Shown here: piece by piece, positions 25,316 to 35,799 of the stretch
How positions within the stretch are numbered: position 1 is the stretch's first letter
Layout of the letters: every line of letters starts with the position of its first letter
Made by a program: the position numbers and the translations under genes
The notes under the pieces: model-generated
The model's database searches: none
What the model was told of the DNA's origin: nothing
What the model saw: the letters and a program-made list of their open reading frames with translations, nothing else
Virus record (IMG/VR): IMGVR_UViG_3300042695_000821
Location: 1 to 43,358 of that record
Source of the DNA: a virus
Length of the DNA stretch: 43,358 nucleotides
Direction: 5' to 3' (one strand)

Positions 25316-27754
25316 ATGTCAAATTTCAGACAAAGAGGAAGAGAAAATAATGCTAAAGTATTTTTGAATGATTTTAATCAATCAAAAAGCAGTTCGTATT
25401 TTGTTTCTATTGGTAATGCTGTAACTTCTTCTACAGCATCCTCTTCCCGATTTGCGGATTGTGTGGAAACAGATCAGTATACTTGGGATAATATGTTTGT
25501 TATGAATGAAATATTCAGAACAGATGTATCATTAATGATTAAAAAAATAGATTGGATTTCTGGAACGCGGTATGAGGCTTTCGATAAAAGCAAAAATCAA
25601 TATGAATTAAATGAAAAGTTTTATGCATATAATAACACCAACAACAGTGTTTATTTGTGTCTTGCTAGTCCAGAAAACGAAAATGCATTTAGTACATATG
25701 CTCCAACAAGCGAAACCATAGAACCAGAAATAAAACAAGATGGTTATACGTGGAAGTTTTTGTATAAATTAAGTGATATTGATTTGGAAAAATTTGATTA
25801 TCCGGGATTTATACCAGTTAAAGAAATAGGAACTGATCTCTATACAGATGAACGAATTTTACAACAAAATGTACAAGCAAATACAATCAGAGGTGCGGTT
25901 GAAGCAATTGATGTTGTTGTGCAAGGAAGCGCATACAATGGAGCAGTAAACGCAAATTTTGAAAATGCATTTTATGCAATACAAAGTGTGGTGCAAGAAA
26001 CAGGTGAAGATGGTACAGTAAGTCTTTCAGTAATAGTAGATGATGCTTTGCAAGAATTAAATAAAACACAAAATTTTTACAAAGACAAATATGTAATTAA
26101 TTTTGAAAATGGATATACTGCGGTATTGGATGGAAGTGGATTCAATAATAATGGAGATTTCCAAATTGACATTTGTACGGATCAAATAGTTCAATTTGGT
26201 CCAACTGGAACACTACCACCAACTACAGTACAATTTAGAATTTTACCAGCAATTAAAATAATTGGTAATGGTAATGACGCTTGGGCTATTCCTACATTAG
26301 ATGCTGCTAAAAAATTAACAAAGATTAAAATGTTAAAAATTGGATCTAATTATAGTTATGCAGAAGCAAGAATATTAGTCTCAAATGGTACAGTCTTAAA
26401 ACCAATCATTGGTTTAAATGGTCTAACTTCAGATATTACTCAAATATTAGGCGCAAAGCATGTTATGATTTCTAAAAAAATCAAACCAGTAACAACTTTG
26501 TCGGAAAGTGATCCAGTAATTTATTCTTTACCGGAAAATATAGGATTAGTATATGAGGGACCTCAGTATAAAAATGTAATAACACCAAATACATTTTATA
26601 CTCAACTTGCATTAATTAAAAGTCCAAAAATTCTAAATGAAGATAATTTAGAAGAAATCGCAGGAACACAAATAATAGAAGTTAGAGAAATGGTTTTGGA
26701 TGCTATTAATCCCAAAATAACAATTACAATAGGAACAGCACAAAATCCATATGTCAATCCTAATGATTTTTTTGAAGTAAATGATATTATTGTTAGAGGA
26801 CCCGATAATCTTCCAGATCAATTTAGAGCAAAAATAACGGATGTAATGGTAACAGGTTTCAGTACAATATTGGTTTGTGATTTGATCAACGGCGCATTTG
26901 AAACATATTCTGGTTATAAGATTAAAAACTTAAAAGAAACTACTGAAACTATAGATGATTCATTTTTTATATTTTTAGATTGTGACAATAATTGTTCAAA
27001 AGCAATAAAAGTTCAATATGAAAATACGTTTTTACAAACCGATTTTATTAATGATGATTCGGTTTATGGTACGGTAAGTTATGAAACGGCTGAAATAAAA
27101 CAACCATTAACTGGTTATGCATATGTAAATCCACTATATCCAACAAAAGCAAAAATAAAAGTAAATAATCCGGGAACAGGATTTATACCAGCAAGATATG
27201 AAGATGGTGAATATATCCCCGGTGAAATTATAACTTCTATAGTAACTGTGGAAAATCAAACTAGAGCAGTAACAAGAGGGACTTTGGTTTCTATAAGCGA
27301 TCCCATAGAATATATTGGAGAACAAACTTTAGGTTATTCTTATATTTTGGAGTGTGTAATTGATAGAGATGGGATAGATACTGCTTTTGAATTAGTGAAT
27401 TCTGATAATATCTCACTGGAAACCAATACATTAATTCGTCAAGGAACAACAGGTTCTTTAGGAAAAATAATAAGAGTTGGAATTCCTTCCGGTACTGGGG
27501 ATGCAAACATAGTCTATTTGTATGTAAATAATTACAATGGTCCATTTTATGCGGATGGACAAACTAAAATTTACAAAATAAATAGTTTATATGAACCAAC
27601 TGAATATGTTGATATGAAAATGACCGTACAAAATATACTTTACCAACCAAAGTTAGTGCGTTACTCTGGTAATTTGTTATATATAAATGATGTAGGGCCT
27701 GTGCAACGTAAGTTGGAAAATACAGAAAATATCAAACTATTAGTGGAGTTCTGA
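25316..27754 (+). CDS. 8: baseplate wedge protein gp8-like, C-terminally extended
   Basis: This 812-aa protein is far longer than T4 gp8 (334 aa). The N-terminal 170 residues carry the gp8 pattern: NDFNQSKSSSYFVSIGNAV, FVMNEIFRTDVSLMIKKIDW, YEAFDKS, then NSVYLCLASPEN-AFSTYAPTSE and QDGYTWKFLYKLSDIDLEKF. In T4, gp8 is a dimeric wedge component that binds gp10 and gp7. The remaining 600 residues are beta-rich, with Gly/Asn turns and repeated NPGTGF-like or GSNYSYAEARI-like motifs of the kind seen in phage baseplate extensions. GAGGG sits just before the ATG and within the end of the giant gene. The next gene begins 7 bases after the stop. The extension probably gives the fibre attachment surface; this is inferred. 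Confidence 0.8.
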   Translation: MSNFRQRGRENNAKVFLNDFNQSKSSSYFVSIGNAVTSSTASSSRFADCVETDQYTWDNMFVMNEIFRTDVSLMIKKIDWISGTRYEAFDKSKNQYELNEKFYAYNNTNNSVYLCLASPENENAFSTYAPTSETIEPEIKQDGYTWKFLYKLSDIDLEKFDYPGFIPVKEIGTDLYTDERILQQNVQANTIRGAVEAIDVVVQGSAYNGAVNANFENAFYAIQSVVQETGEDGTVSLSVIVDDALQELNKTQNFYKDKYVINFENGYTAVLDGSGFNNNGDFQIDICTDQIVQFGPTGTLPPTTVQFRILPAIKIIGNGNDAWAIPTLDAAKKLTKIKMLKIGSNYSYAEARILVSNGTVLKPIIGLNGLTSDITQILGAKHVMISKKIKPVTTLSESDPVIYSLPENIGLVYEGPQYKNVITPNTFYTQLALIKSPKILNEDNLEEIAGTQIIEVREMVLDAINPKITITIGTAQNPYVNPNDFFEVNDIIVRGPDNLPDQFRAKITDVMVTGFSTILVCDLINGAFETYSGYKIKNLKETTETIDDSFFIFLDCDNNCSKAIKVQYENTFLQTDFINDDSVYGTVSYETAEIKQPLTGYAYVNPLYPTKAKIKVNNPGTGFIPARYEDGEYIPGEIITSIVTVENQTRAVTRGTLVSISDPIEYIGEQTLGYSYILECVIDRDGIDTAFELVNSDNISLETNTLIRQGTTGSLGKIIRVGIPSGTGDANIVYLYVNNYNGPFYADGQTKIYKINSLYEPTEYVDMKMTVQNILYQPKLVRYSGNLLYINDVGPVQRKLENTENIKLLVEF

Positions 27755-27761
27755 GGAAACC

Positions 27762-29714
27762 ATGACATTTAAGAACCCAGATTTTGCTTCGAATTCACCA
27801 TATTATGACGACTTTGAGGAAACAAAGAACTTCCTAAAGGTTCTTTTTAAACCCGGTTATGCTGTTCAAGCTCGGGAACTTACTCAATTACAAACAATAT
27901 TACAATCTCAAGTTGCTAAATTTGCAGATCATATATTCCAAGATGGTAGTCAAGTTTTTGGTGGACAAATACAAATAGTAAGTACACCTTATGTGAGAGT
28001 TGAAAAAACAACTTACAACACTGGTGGAACTTCTACTGGAAATTCTTCCGATTCTTATATTGATGGTCTTACTACTAACTTATTAAAAGTATACAGCAAA
28101 AGCGGAACAACTTTTACTGAATTGGCAACAATTAAAGTTTCTTATAGTGAACCTGCTGGCTATTCTGCGGCAGATGATTATAGTATCATATTCTATAATG
28201 TTATATCAGTTGCTCCATCTGTCGCAAGCGGAACATTTACTATGGACAGAGATTTGTACATCGGCACATCAACCTCCGGACCATTTTTAAATGTTATAAA
28301 TCCAACACTAGAAACAACAAATCCAGATCAATACACAGTTGAATATTCTGGAAATGCATTCTTAGTCACCGTAAATGATGGTATTTTTTACATAGATGGT
28401 TACTTTGTAACAACTACAAAACAAACAATATCGTTATTTAAAAAGTCACTAGATGACGAATCTGAATTAACTGTAGATAGTGGATTATCTTATCCAACAT
28501 TCGCACAGGCTGGAGTTCGTTTATTCAATAAACCATCTCATAGAATTGGTTACTCAATAAACAGAGAAATAGTTACAGCAAACGATGATCCAACTTTAAA
28601 TGATCCGGCTAGAGGTTTTTATAATTATACCGCACCCGGAGCAGACAGATATAAAATATCATTGGAACTATCGAGTATAGAATATAAATCTGGTGTAGTT
28701 GATATTGATAATTATGTTACTGAAAACTTTATACAAATTTTACGCACAACTAATGGTGTTGTAGATTACATTAAAGATCAATCTTCTTACGCACAAATTT
28801 TAGATTTGTTTGCAAAAAGAACACAAGATGAATCTGGTTCATACACAGTAAAACCATTTATTGCAGAAGTAAAAAATTATTTAAGAAAAGACAGATACAT
28901 TTTAACTGTACAGGCCAATACTGTTAGTGAAATTTTTCCAAGCAGTGTTCCTATTATTAAAGTTGGTGGTTATATTTGGTCAAATACCATACCAAATGCT
29001 GCAAACTACAATCCATATACATCTGCCTCACTGTTAAATGAATCGTTTTTAATAGGAAAAGTAGTAGATCTAATACCAGAATATAATGAAAACGCTCCAA
29101 TCGCTAAAACATTAAAATTGATCGTAGAAATACAAAATGGTTACAGATTCCCAACAGGTGCAGGTGGTTATTATTATAAACAATCACCATCCATAGCAGT
29201 AAGAAATATAAATGTAACATCCGTGACAGTAGAAATAGATCCAAAGGGAACTTACTCTTTATTGGATATTCCGGTTGGAAGTGAAAATAAAATGGCAGTG
29301 TCTTTACAGCCAGGAAAAGCATACGTTCATGGTTATGAATATGAAACATTTGCACCAAGAGTTGTAGAATATTTAAATAATGGAAATCAAAGTGATACCA
29401 AGCTACTAACTGGATTGAATGTTGATTTTGAAATTGGTAATTATGTAAAAGGATCGTTTACCAGCAGAGAAGCAAATACGATCACAAATTACGAAGAAAT
29501 GCCTTTAATGGATTTGATTGACGTAGATACGAACACGTTCTTGATCTATCCTTCAGGTACAGAAACAATAGAAAAAACAATATACGCATGGGCACCTTTT
29601 AAATACACAAGCGAAGACATACAGGGTGATATTATAGATATTTTAAAGTTGACTGACAGTGAGGATTTTAATACATCATATCCACACGAAAGCGTCATTT
29701 TTGTGTCAGAATAA
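27762..29714 (+). CDS. DUF4815-type tail protein, N-terminal half of a split pair
   Basis: This 650-aa protein starts with the DUF4815 signature: SPYYDDFEETKNFLKVLFKPG, YAVQARELTQLQTILQSQVAKF and IFQDGSQVFGG (residues about 12-70). Later parts also fit: QILDLFAKRTQDESGSYTVKPF (about 345-370) and LQPGKAYVHGYEYETFAPR (about 515-535). In other T4-like phages these features lie in one long tail or baseplate protein whose C-terminal half carries RDIGRIDKR. Here that half is in the next gene. The protein is probably a peripheral baseplate or fibre-connecting component in the position of T4 gp9/gp10, but the exact equivalent is not clear. GAGGAAA upstream supports the start. The frame ends cleanly, with a 20-base gap and a new ribosome binding site before the partner gene. 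Confidence 0.75.
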   Translation: MTFKNPDFASNSPYYDDFEETKNFLKVLFKPGYAVQARELTQLQTILQSQVAKFADHIFQDGSQVFGGQIQIVSTPYVRVEKTTYNTGGTSTGNSSDSYIDGLTTNLLKVYSKSGTTFTELATIKVSYSEPAGYSAADDYSIIFYNVISVAPSVASGTFTMDRDLYIGTSTSGPFLNVINPTLETTNPDQYTVEYSGNAFLVTVNDGIFYIDGYFVTTTKQTISLFKKSLDDESELTVDSGLSYPTFAQAGVRLFNKPSHRIGYSINREIVTANDDPTLNDPARGFYNYTAPGADRYKISLELSSIEYKSGVVDIDNYVTENFIQILRTTNGVVDYIKDQSSYAQILDLFAKRTQDESGSYTVKPFIAEVKNYLRKDRYILTVQANTVSEIFPSSVPIIKVGGYIWSNTIPNAANYNPYTSASLLNESFLIGKVVDLIPEYNENAPIAKTLKLIVEIQNGYRFPTGAGGYYYKQSPSIAVRNINVTSVTVEIDPKGTYSLLDIPVGSENKMAVSLQPGKAYVHGYEYETFAPRVVEYLNNGNQSDTKLLTGLNVDFEIGNYVKGSFTSREANTITNYEEMPLMDLIDVDTNTFLIYPSGTETIEKTIYAWAPFKYTSEDIQGDIIDILKLTDSEDFNTSYPHESVIFVSE

Positions 29715-29734
29715 TTTACATATAAAGGGTAAAA

Positions 29735-32700
29735 ATGGCAGTAACAGCAACAACAAATAACGGTTATCAAAACGGATTAAGTAACGAATTGATGAGAGTG
29801 TCTGGGGATAGATCTCAGGCAACTTATACTGCAAAATGTTTTTCTGACAAAGTTCCCGATGTCATTAGAATAGATTTTAAAGACTCATTTCATGGTAATT
29901 TTAGAACCGCATATGATCCAACCAGAACATCTCTCGATACATCTTTAGATGGACAAAGAGGTTTCCGCGAAGAGATTTCTTTACCGTTAAATACACAAGG
30001 AAATTATGATATCGCAAAACACTTTAGAGTAAAACAAATAAATGGCGATACTGGAGAAGTTGTAGCAGAAGGTATTGCGTTGCGTTGGGTTCCACCTTCC
30101 TCAAGTGGTGGGGGTGGAAGTTTATTCATTAAAGTATTGTTCCACGCAAGTGAAGATCCAACAACATTTAATATTGCAAATGGTGTAATTTACTGCGACG
30201 AAATTGACGAATTTACATATAATTCAAAAACCTTTCCCGCTAACCCAATGTATTATGGTTCAAGTATAAGATCTGTACAGACGGTTTCAAACGTATATAA
30301 ATTAACAACGGTAGAAGCATTAAATTCTGGCTCTAATAGTGAAACATGTGATAGTTCTACAATTACCACAGGTAAAGGTTTATATGAAAGTGGTCAAAGA
30401 GTACACTTAAAAAGACTCCCAACTCATCCAATTTGTGATTCTACTTTTTTGGCTACTGGTGTAGTAATATCGTCCGCTGTCGATGCTGCCACACAAAAGG
30501 TATCAGTTTTCGTTGAATTCGATTCCCCATTAAATGATACCGCAGGACAAGAAGGAAATTGTTCAGATTGCTCAGATACAAATACTTTGATTTTATGCAC
30601 AGGAAATTCTAATGGAGATTGTACATCCAGTTGCTGCATCTACCAAATAGATGCTGTAAGAAAAATTAGTACACCAGAATGTGGTACTGTGCAAAAGATA
30701 ATATTTTCCGATGAAGTAGTAGCCAATGGTGAATTCGTTCCCGGTAGAGAATTATATCAATGGAAATATGAACTTTGTGGAAACCATCCGGCAAATGGCG
30801 ATTACCGCGTATATAAACAAGATAACTCAGTTTCTAAAATTTCTGGTGAGTATTTAAATTGGGATTCTGGTTCCAAAACACTTTATGTTCTTTGCCCAGG
30901 TTCAATTATGAAAATTGAATATGGCAATGTATATCAAAAGTTGGCAACAGGTGTATTGTTATCAAGAGGCACCGGTATAGCATCTACCAGTAAATTTGAT
31001 AGAAAAACAGGTTCTTTTATAAATCTAAGAAACACATCAGAAAATCCATCATATGTTCCCGGATTGGAATATACACAATCTTGGGAAACTGAAACTGGTG
31101 GAGAAAAATTAGTACAAACAATATCAACTGGTGATACATCATATAATCCAAATTATGAATACGCTATTGGTGAAACTGTAATACAAGCACTTACTGAAAG
31201 TTCTGATGGTACAATAACAAATTATGCAGCTGGTACCGTTGTTGATTGGCAACCAAATAGCACAGCATTAAATAATGTCCCATCTATATTGACAGTAAAA
31301 AGAATTAAATTGGGAACAGATGATCCATTAAATATTAATACTAATAATCCACTTATCTTGACAAATAAAACACTTTCAAGATTCCGTTATGGACCAGGAA
31401 TTTCACCAAGTTCTACTGGTACTAAACTCAAAAACAGTAAAAGAAATATTTTACCACTACGAGTATTTGAAGATGTTACTACCAGTGGTTCTACTGTTAC
31501 TAACTGGTACAATTTTAGTTCAAATGCGGTTGTTCAAAATTCTTTACCTTCTGGTGCTACTGATAGTATCACAGAAAGTATAGGTACGATTGCACAAGGA
31601 TCTTCAATAGGAACAACTAGAATAAAAGCAATACAATTAGATGCTGGAAATGTTTATAATGTTTCATTAATGAATACAAACATTGCTTACAATGAACCAA
31701 TATCTTTTAGTGACGTTACACAAATTGGTAAATCTGTAGTAAATACAACTGCATTAGGTGTTTCATACAATTCTATAGTTTCTTTGGTTAATATAAATCA
31801 AGAAGTTATTGATGGTGAAAATATTACAAAATTGTATTTCCCCACATCAGATAAACAAATAATTTCTCTACCGGGTTCCGATGTTATTGAGAATGTAATT
31901 ACTGGATCTGCTAATTTTGGATCTACAGAAATTACTGTACAAAAATTGTATAACGTTAATTTTGCATCAAATAGCGTAGAAGTAAAAGTAAACGATCAAT
32001 ATAACTCTATTGAAAATGCAGAATTTCCAAGTTATTTTGCGTCAACATTCTCTTTTGCTGTAGATCAATCTGGTAATACCGTTAATCTTGTAAAGTACAA
32101 CAATTTGGAATCTTCAAATGCGGAACCTGCCGATAATTCCACATTATACTATGATGTATTTTCTGAAGGAAGTGAAAATTCCAGCAGAGATACTATTTTG
32201 TTTAGAAAGAAAACAAATGGAACAATCACAAGTATATTGTTTGGTGCTGAAGTAAAATGTGTTGTTTCTAGTGTACTAAAAACAAAAACACAAAAACAAT
32301 TTGATCAAACTGCATACTTGCGTTATCAAACTTCTGGTAAATTTAAAGGAAAATGGACAGCTCAACTTGAAGAATATGATGTTTCTTCTTTGATTTCTGT
32401 TTTCTTTGTAAGTAGTCCACTCGGTGCCCAAATACAAAGTGAAAATAAAAAAGCACTGTTTGGTATTTCTAGAGAAGTTGATGACTATGCTTATGGCAAA
32501 TCTATATTGGTTTTGTCTAGTGATGGTGTAGTTGAAAATCAAAATACCGATATTTCTCAGGGAGCAGTTACTCCAAATATTCCTAAATTCGGTACGCTTG
32601 TCCGTGAAGGTGTAACAGAAAACTATAGTGTACAAATAAGTGTAAGTGGATTCTCGTCTTCTATACCAACAAATACTGCCGGTATTATAATGAGAGAGTC

Positions 32701-35605
32701 TTACAAAGATTTCAATACAAATACACTTTCTGTTAAAAATATTCCATACTATAAATCAAAAGTAGATGGAAACGAATACCATTTATCTGCAATTTTAGAT
32801 TGCCGTGGTTTGTTGAATGATTCTGGAACATATGGACAAACTAAATTTGTAATACTCCCACAATCTTCAACTGTAAATACTTCTTTGGGTGTTTACATGC
32901 CAAGATATGATTTACTTTATATCAATAAAGAGGGAGCATTTAAGTTTGCATATGGTATTACATCACTTACCCCACAATACCCAGATCTTCCAGAGGATGG
33001 TATGGTATTGTACAAGATACAAAAACCAAGTTATATTTTTACAAATCAAGATTTAAGTTTTATCTATACAGACAATAAACGTTACACAATGAGAGACATT
33101 GGTCGTATTGATAAAAGAGTTCAACAATTGGAAGTATATTCTTCTTTGAGTTTGCTAGAAAAAGATGCCGATTCGCTGCTTATTGAAGATACGAACGGAA
33201 ATAATAGATTTAAAAATGGTATCATAGTAGATCCATTTGAAAATCATAAAATAGGTGAAGTGTCGCACCCAGATTATTACATTGCAATAGACGAAACAGA
33301 AACCTGCTTGCGTCCAAAAGCAAAAGTAGAAAATCTTAAGATAACACCAGTATCCGATTCTTCAACTTTCATTGAAATAAAAAATAGTAAAACAGGAGTT
33401 ATTGGAAGCACAGCAAATCCTTCAATATCTACTGGTTTGTTTATGATGCCCTACACAGAGACGGCATTTGTTGTTCAACCACAAGCAACAAGATCCATGA
33501 CTCTAACGCCTTTTGAAACTTTAAATTTAGAAGGTACGGTTCGTCTCGCACCAAGAGAAGACGACTGGGTAGATACAACAACTCGACCAGATTTAAATGT
33601 AAATTTGGCTGGAGAAAACGATATTTGGGAAGGTATTTTGGATGAATTAAATTCATCTCCAGATGGTCCTTTCTCTTTGGAGTTTGGTAATTGGACTGAA
33701 TTGAGTAGACAAAGTACTTCCAGAACAAGAAGAACGACAACTGCTCAAGGAAGAAGAAGAACAAGAACAACTACCACCACCACAAACACAAGAATAAGAG
33801 AACAAAGATCTATTATTGGTGAGCAATTAAGAACAACCACAGAACAAGTTTCTTTGGGTGATAGAGTTGTTGATGTTTCTTTGATTCCGTATATGAGAGC
33901 AAAGAGACTAAAAATTGTTATCAATGGAATGAAAACTAATTCCAGAATTTATCCTTTCTTTGACGGTATTGATGTATCGCAATATTGTTATCTTTATTCC
34001 AGTATTGCTCAAATGGATACTGATTTTGCTAATTTGACTTTGAATGAAGCAAATAAATTTACAAATACAACATCAGGATTTAAGAAAACAGATTCAAGTG
34101 GTAATGCGTTTATAATTTTTGAAATGCCGGGTGGAGTCTTTAGAACCGGAGACAGAAAGTTTACAATTTCGGATAATCAAAATAACGATTTTAGCAGAGC
34201 ATCTACATTTGCTACAGGAACCTATTCTGCTTCTGGTTTATCACAAATACGCGAAACCACTAGAGCAACTATTAGAAATTTTGATACTGAAACTATTAAT
34301 AGAACAGAAGAAAGAATACTTTCACAAAGCACAGTTAATACAAACACAACCACTTGGAGAGTAGATCCTCTTGCTCAAACATTTACAATAAATCCAGAAC
34401 TATATCCAAATGGTATATTCTTGAGCAGTATTGATGTTTTCTTTGCAAGAAAACCAGATAACTCTACAAATATACCAGCAAAAATTGAAGTAAGACCAAC
34501 TGTAAATGGATTCCCTGATGCAAACAAGATATATCCGGGTGGTATCTGCATATTGCATCCATCACAAGTAAATGTTTCGGATGCACCATCTGCAAATAAT
34601 TCTGCTACTGCAACAAGATTTACATTTGAACATCCACTCTATCTTGAGCCGGGAGAACACTCATTTGTAGTTCGTTCAACTTCAGATGAATATGAAATTT
34701 ATATTGCAGAAATTGGACAAACTCTATTGAATACAACTCAAAGAGTCACCGAACAACCTTATGTTGGTGTATTCTTTAGTTCATCTAATGCAAGCACATG
34801 GTTGCCACAACCAGCAGTTGATATGATGATGACATTGAACAAGTGCGAATTCACAACAAATCAATTATACACATTTGTAGGTAAGACTAATTTTGCTGGT
34901 AAAGATTTAAATTACGAAATACTAAACTTGAGTAATTCTTATCAGGAATTTGATGTAGCAAAAATATCTTGGCAAATTAGTGAAAATAATACGCTCGATG
35001 GTACTTATACAAATATAAATGCAAATCAAGATATTAAATATACTTCTACAAAAATTCTAAGAGATGGTAGTAGTTTATACTTTAAAGCAACTGGATTGAC
35101 AACAAGTAAAGATGTATGTCCTGTAATAAACACTGAAAGATTATCTGGATTTGTTATCAAAAATGTTATAGAAAACAATAATAATAGTACAAGTAACGGC
35201 GAATTGAATCCATATGCATCTGATATCGGTGAAATGCGTAGAGCAAGATATATTACAAAAATAGTCACACTGGAAGATGGATTCGAATCTACAGGATTTA
35301 AATTAGTGTTGTCTGTAAATAAACCAGTAGGAACAAGAATTCAAGCATTCTTGAAATATCAAACAACAGAACAAACAAAAGAGTTTCATGACAATAATTA
35401 CATAGAACTTATACCAGATATGGGTATAGATCAATTTAATGCTTTCTATACAAGAAATGAAACAGATTATGTGGATGTTTCGTTCCGTCTACCAGTAGAC
35501 ACATCTGTTCCTTATAACAAATTTGCTATAAAACTTTGTTTGTATAGTGAAAATGCTGCTTACGTTCCAAAGATACAAGATCTAAGAGGTATTGCTGTAT
35601 TATGA
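29735..35605 (+). CDS. large tail/baseplate structural protein, partner of the DUF4815 protein
   Basis: This 1956-aa protein starts after AAAGGG with a suitable spacer. The N-terminal 250 residues are beta-rich (FSDKVPDVIRIDFKDSFHG). A Cys cluster lies at about residues 275-312. Residues about 1118-1170 have the motif typical of the second half of DUF4815-type proteins: YTMRDIGRIDKRVQQLEVY and SSLSLLEKDADSL, then RFKNGIIVDPFENH. An Arg/Thr-rich low-complexity stretch follows at about 1327-1359. Then come VSLGDRVVDVSLIPYMRAKR and SRIYPFFDGIDVSQYC, also conserved in that family. The C-terminal 400 residues look like a baseplate-peripheral beta domain with SWQISENNTLDGTY. No enzyme motif is seen. 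It overlaps the next small gene by 4 bases. A baseplate-to-fibre connector is the most likely role. Confidence 0.7.
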   Translation: MAVTATTNNGYQNGLSNELMRVSGDRSQATYTAKCFSDKVPDVIRIDFKDSFHGNFRTAYDPTRTSLDTSLDGQRGFREEISLPLNTQGNYDIAKHFRVKQINGDTGEVVAEGIALRWVPPSSSGGGGSLFIKVLFHASEDPTTFNIANGVIYCDEIDEFTYNSKTFPANPMYYGSSIRSVQTVSNVYKLTTVEALNSGSNSETCDSSTITTGKGLYESGQRVHLKRLPTHPICDSTFLATGVVISSAVDAATQKVSVFVEFDSPLNDTAGQEGNCSDCSDTNTLILCTGNSNGDCTSSCCIYQIDAVRKISTPECGTVQKIIFSDEVVANGEFVPGRELYQWKYELCGNHPANGDYRVYKQDNSVSKISGEYLNWDSGSKTLYVLCPGSIMKIEYGNVYQKLATGVLLSRGTGIASTSKFDRKTGSFINLRNTSENPSYVPGLEYTQSWETETGGEKLVQTISTGDTSYNPNYEYAIGETVIQALTESSDGTITNYAAGTVVDWQPNSTALNNVPSILTVKRIKLGTDDPLNINTNNPLILTNKTLSRFRYGPGISPSSTGTKLKNSKRNILPLRVFEDVTTSGSTVTNWYNFSSNAVVQNSLPSGATDSITESIGTIAQGSSIGTTRIKAIQLDAGNVYNVSLMNTNIAYNEPISFSDVTQIGKSVVNTTALGVSYNSIVSLVNINQEVIDGENITKLYFPTSDKQIISLPGSDVIENVITGSANFGSTEITVQKLYNVNFASNSVEVKVNDQYNSIENAEFPSYFASTFSFAVDQSGNTVNLVKYNNLESSNAEPADNSTLYYDVFSEGSENSSRDTILFRKKTNGTITSILFGAEVKCVVSSVLKTKTQKQFDQTAYLRYQTSGKFKGKWTAQLEEYDVSSLISVFFVSSPLGAQIQSENKKALFGISREVDDYAYGKSILVLSSDGVVENQNTDISQGAVTPNIPKFGTLVREGVTENYSVQISVSGFSSSIPTNTAGIIMRESYKDFNTNTLSVKNIPYYKSKVDGNEYHLSAILDCRGLLNDSGTYGQTKFVILPQSSTVNTSLGVYMPRYDLLYINKEGAFKFAYGITSLTPQYPDLPEDGMVLYKIQKPSYIFTNQDLSFIYTDNKRYTMRDIGRIDKRVQQLEVYSSLSLLEKDADSLLIEDTNGNNRFKNGIIVDPFENHKIGEVSHPDYYIAIDETETCLRPKAKVENLKITPVSDSSTFIEIKNSKTGVIGSTANPSISTGLFMMPYTETAFVVQPQATRSMTLTPFETLNLEGTVRLAPREDDWVDTTTRPDLNVNLAGENDIWEGILDELNSSPDGPFSLEFGNWTELSRQSTSRTRRTTTAQGRRRTRTTTTTTNTRIREQRSIIGEQLRTTTEQVSLGDRVVDVSLIPYMRAKRLKIVINGMKTNSRIYPFFDGIDVSQYCYLYSSIAQMDTDFANLTLNEANKFTNTTSGFKKTDSSGNAFIIFEMPGGVFRTGDRKFTISDNQNNDFSRASTFATGTYSASGLSQIRETTRATIRNFDTETINRTEERILSQSTVNTNTTTWRVDPLAQTFTINPELYPNGIFLSSIDVFFARKPDNSTNIPAKIEVRPTVNGFPDANKIYPGGICILHPSQVNVSDAPSANNSATATRFTFEHPLYLEPGEHSFVVRSTSDEYEIYIAEIGQTLLNTTQRVTEQPYVGVFFSSSNASTWLPQPAVDMMMTLNKCEFTTNQLYTFVGKTNFAGKDLNYEILNLSNSYQEFDVAKISWQISENNTLDGTYTNINANQDIKYTSTKILRDGSSLYFKATGLTTSKDVCPVINTERLSGFVIKNVIENNNNSTSNGELNPYASDIGEMRRARYITKIVTLEDGFESTGFKLVLSVNKPVGTRIQAFLKYQTTEQTKEFHDNNYIELIPDMGIDQFNAFYTRNETDYVDVSFRLPVDTSVPYNKFAIKLCLYSENAAYVPKIQDLRGIAVL
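33715..33810 (+). repeat. Arg/Thr-rich low-complexity segment
   Basis: About 32 residues consist almost only of Arg and Thr with a few Ser, Gln and Ile, for example SRTRRTTTAQGRRRTR followed by six Thr. At DNA level it is a purine-rich AGA/ACA stretch. It probably forms an exposed linker between two conserved parts of the protein. Confidence 0.75.
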
Positions 35606-35796
35606 TGCACAATTTACCAATAAATGGTAGAGATGATGTTAAAAGAGATCCAAGAACTGGTGCCGTTTTATCGTGTGATCGTGGCAAATTAATGGAAGCG
35701 AAGCGGTTGAAGAAGGAAAACGAAAGATATATAAATTTAGAAAAACGAGTACAAGAATTAGAAAACATTGTACGAGAACTACTAAAAGGCAAATAA
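35602..35796 (+). CDS. 64-aa coiled-coil phage protein
   Basis: This small, very basic and acidic protein starts MMHNLPINGRDDVKRDPRTGA. The opening resembles short proteins I recall next to large tail genes in T4-like cyanophages (LPIxGRDDVxRDPxTGA). Residues about 30-62 form a strong coiled coil (YINLEKRVQELENIVRELL). There are two adjacent ATG codons; either could serve. Its start overlaps the upstream stop (ATGATG with TGA), and its stop is 3 bases before the fibre gene. It may be a fibre-assembly or attachment helper, perhaps trimerising. The function is not known. Confidence 0.7.
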   Translation: MMHNLPINGRDDVKRDPRTGAVLSCDRGKLMEAKRLKKENERYINLEKRVQELENIVRELLKGK

Positions 35797-35799
35797 TCA

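Noticed and set aside
29700-29740. Sequencing frameshift splitting the DUF4815 gene
   Set aside because: The second gene has its own ribosome binding site and a plausible new N-terminus, and the first ends cleanly, so a real gene boundary is more likely.
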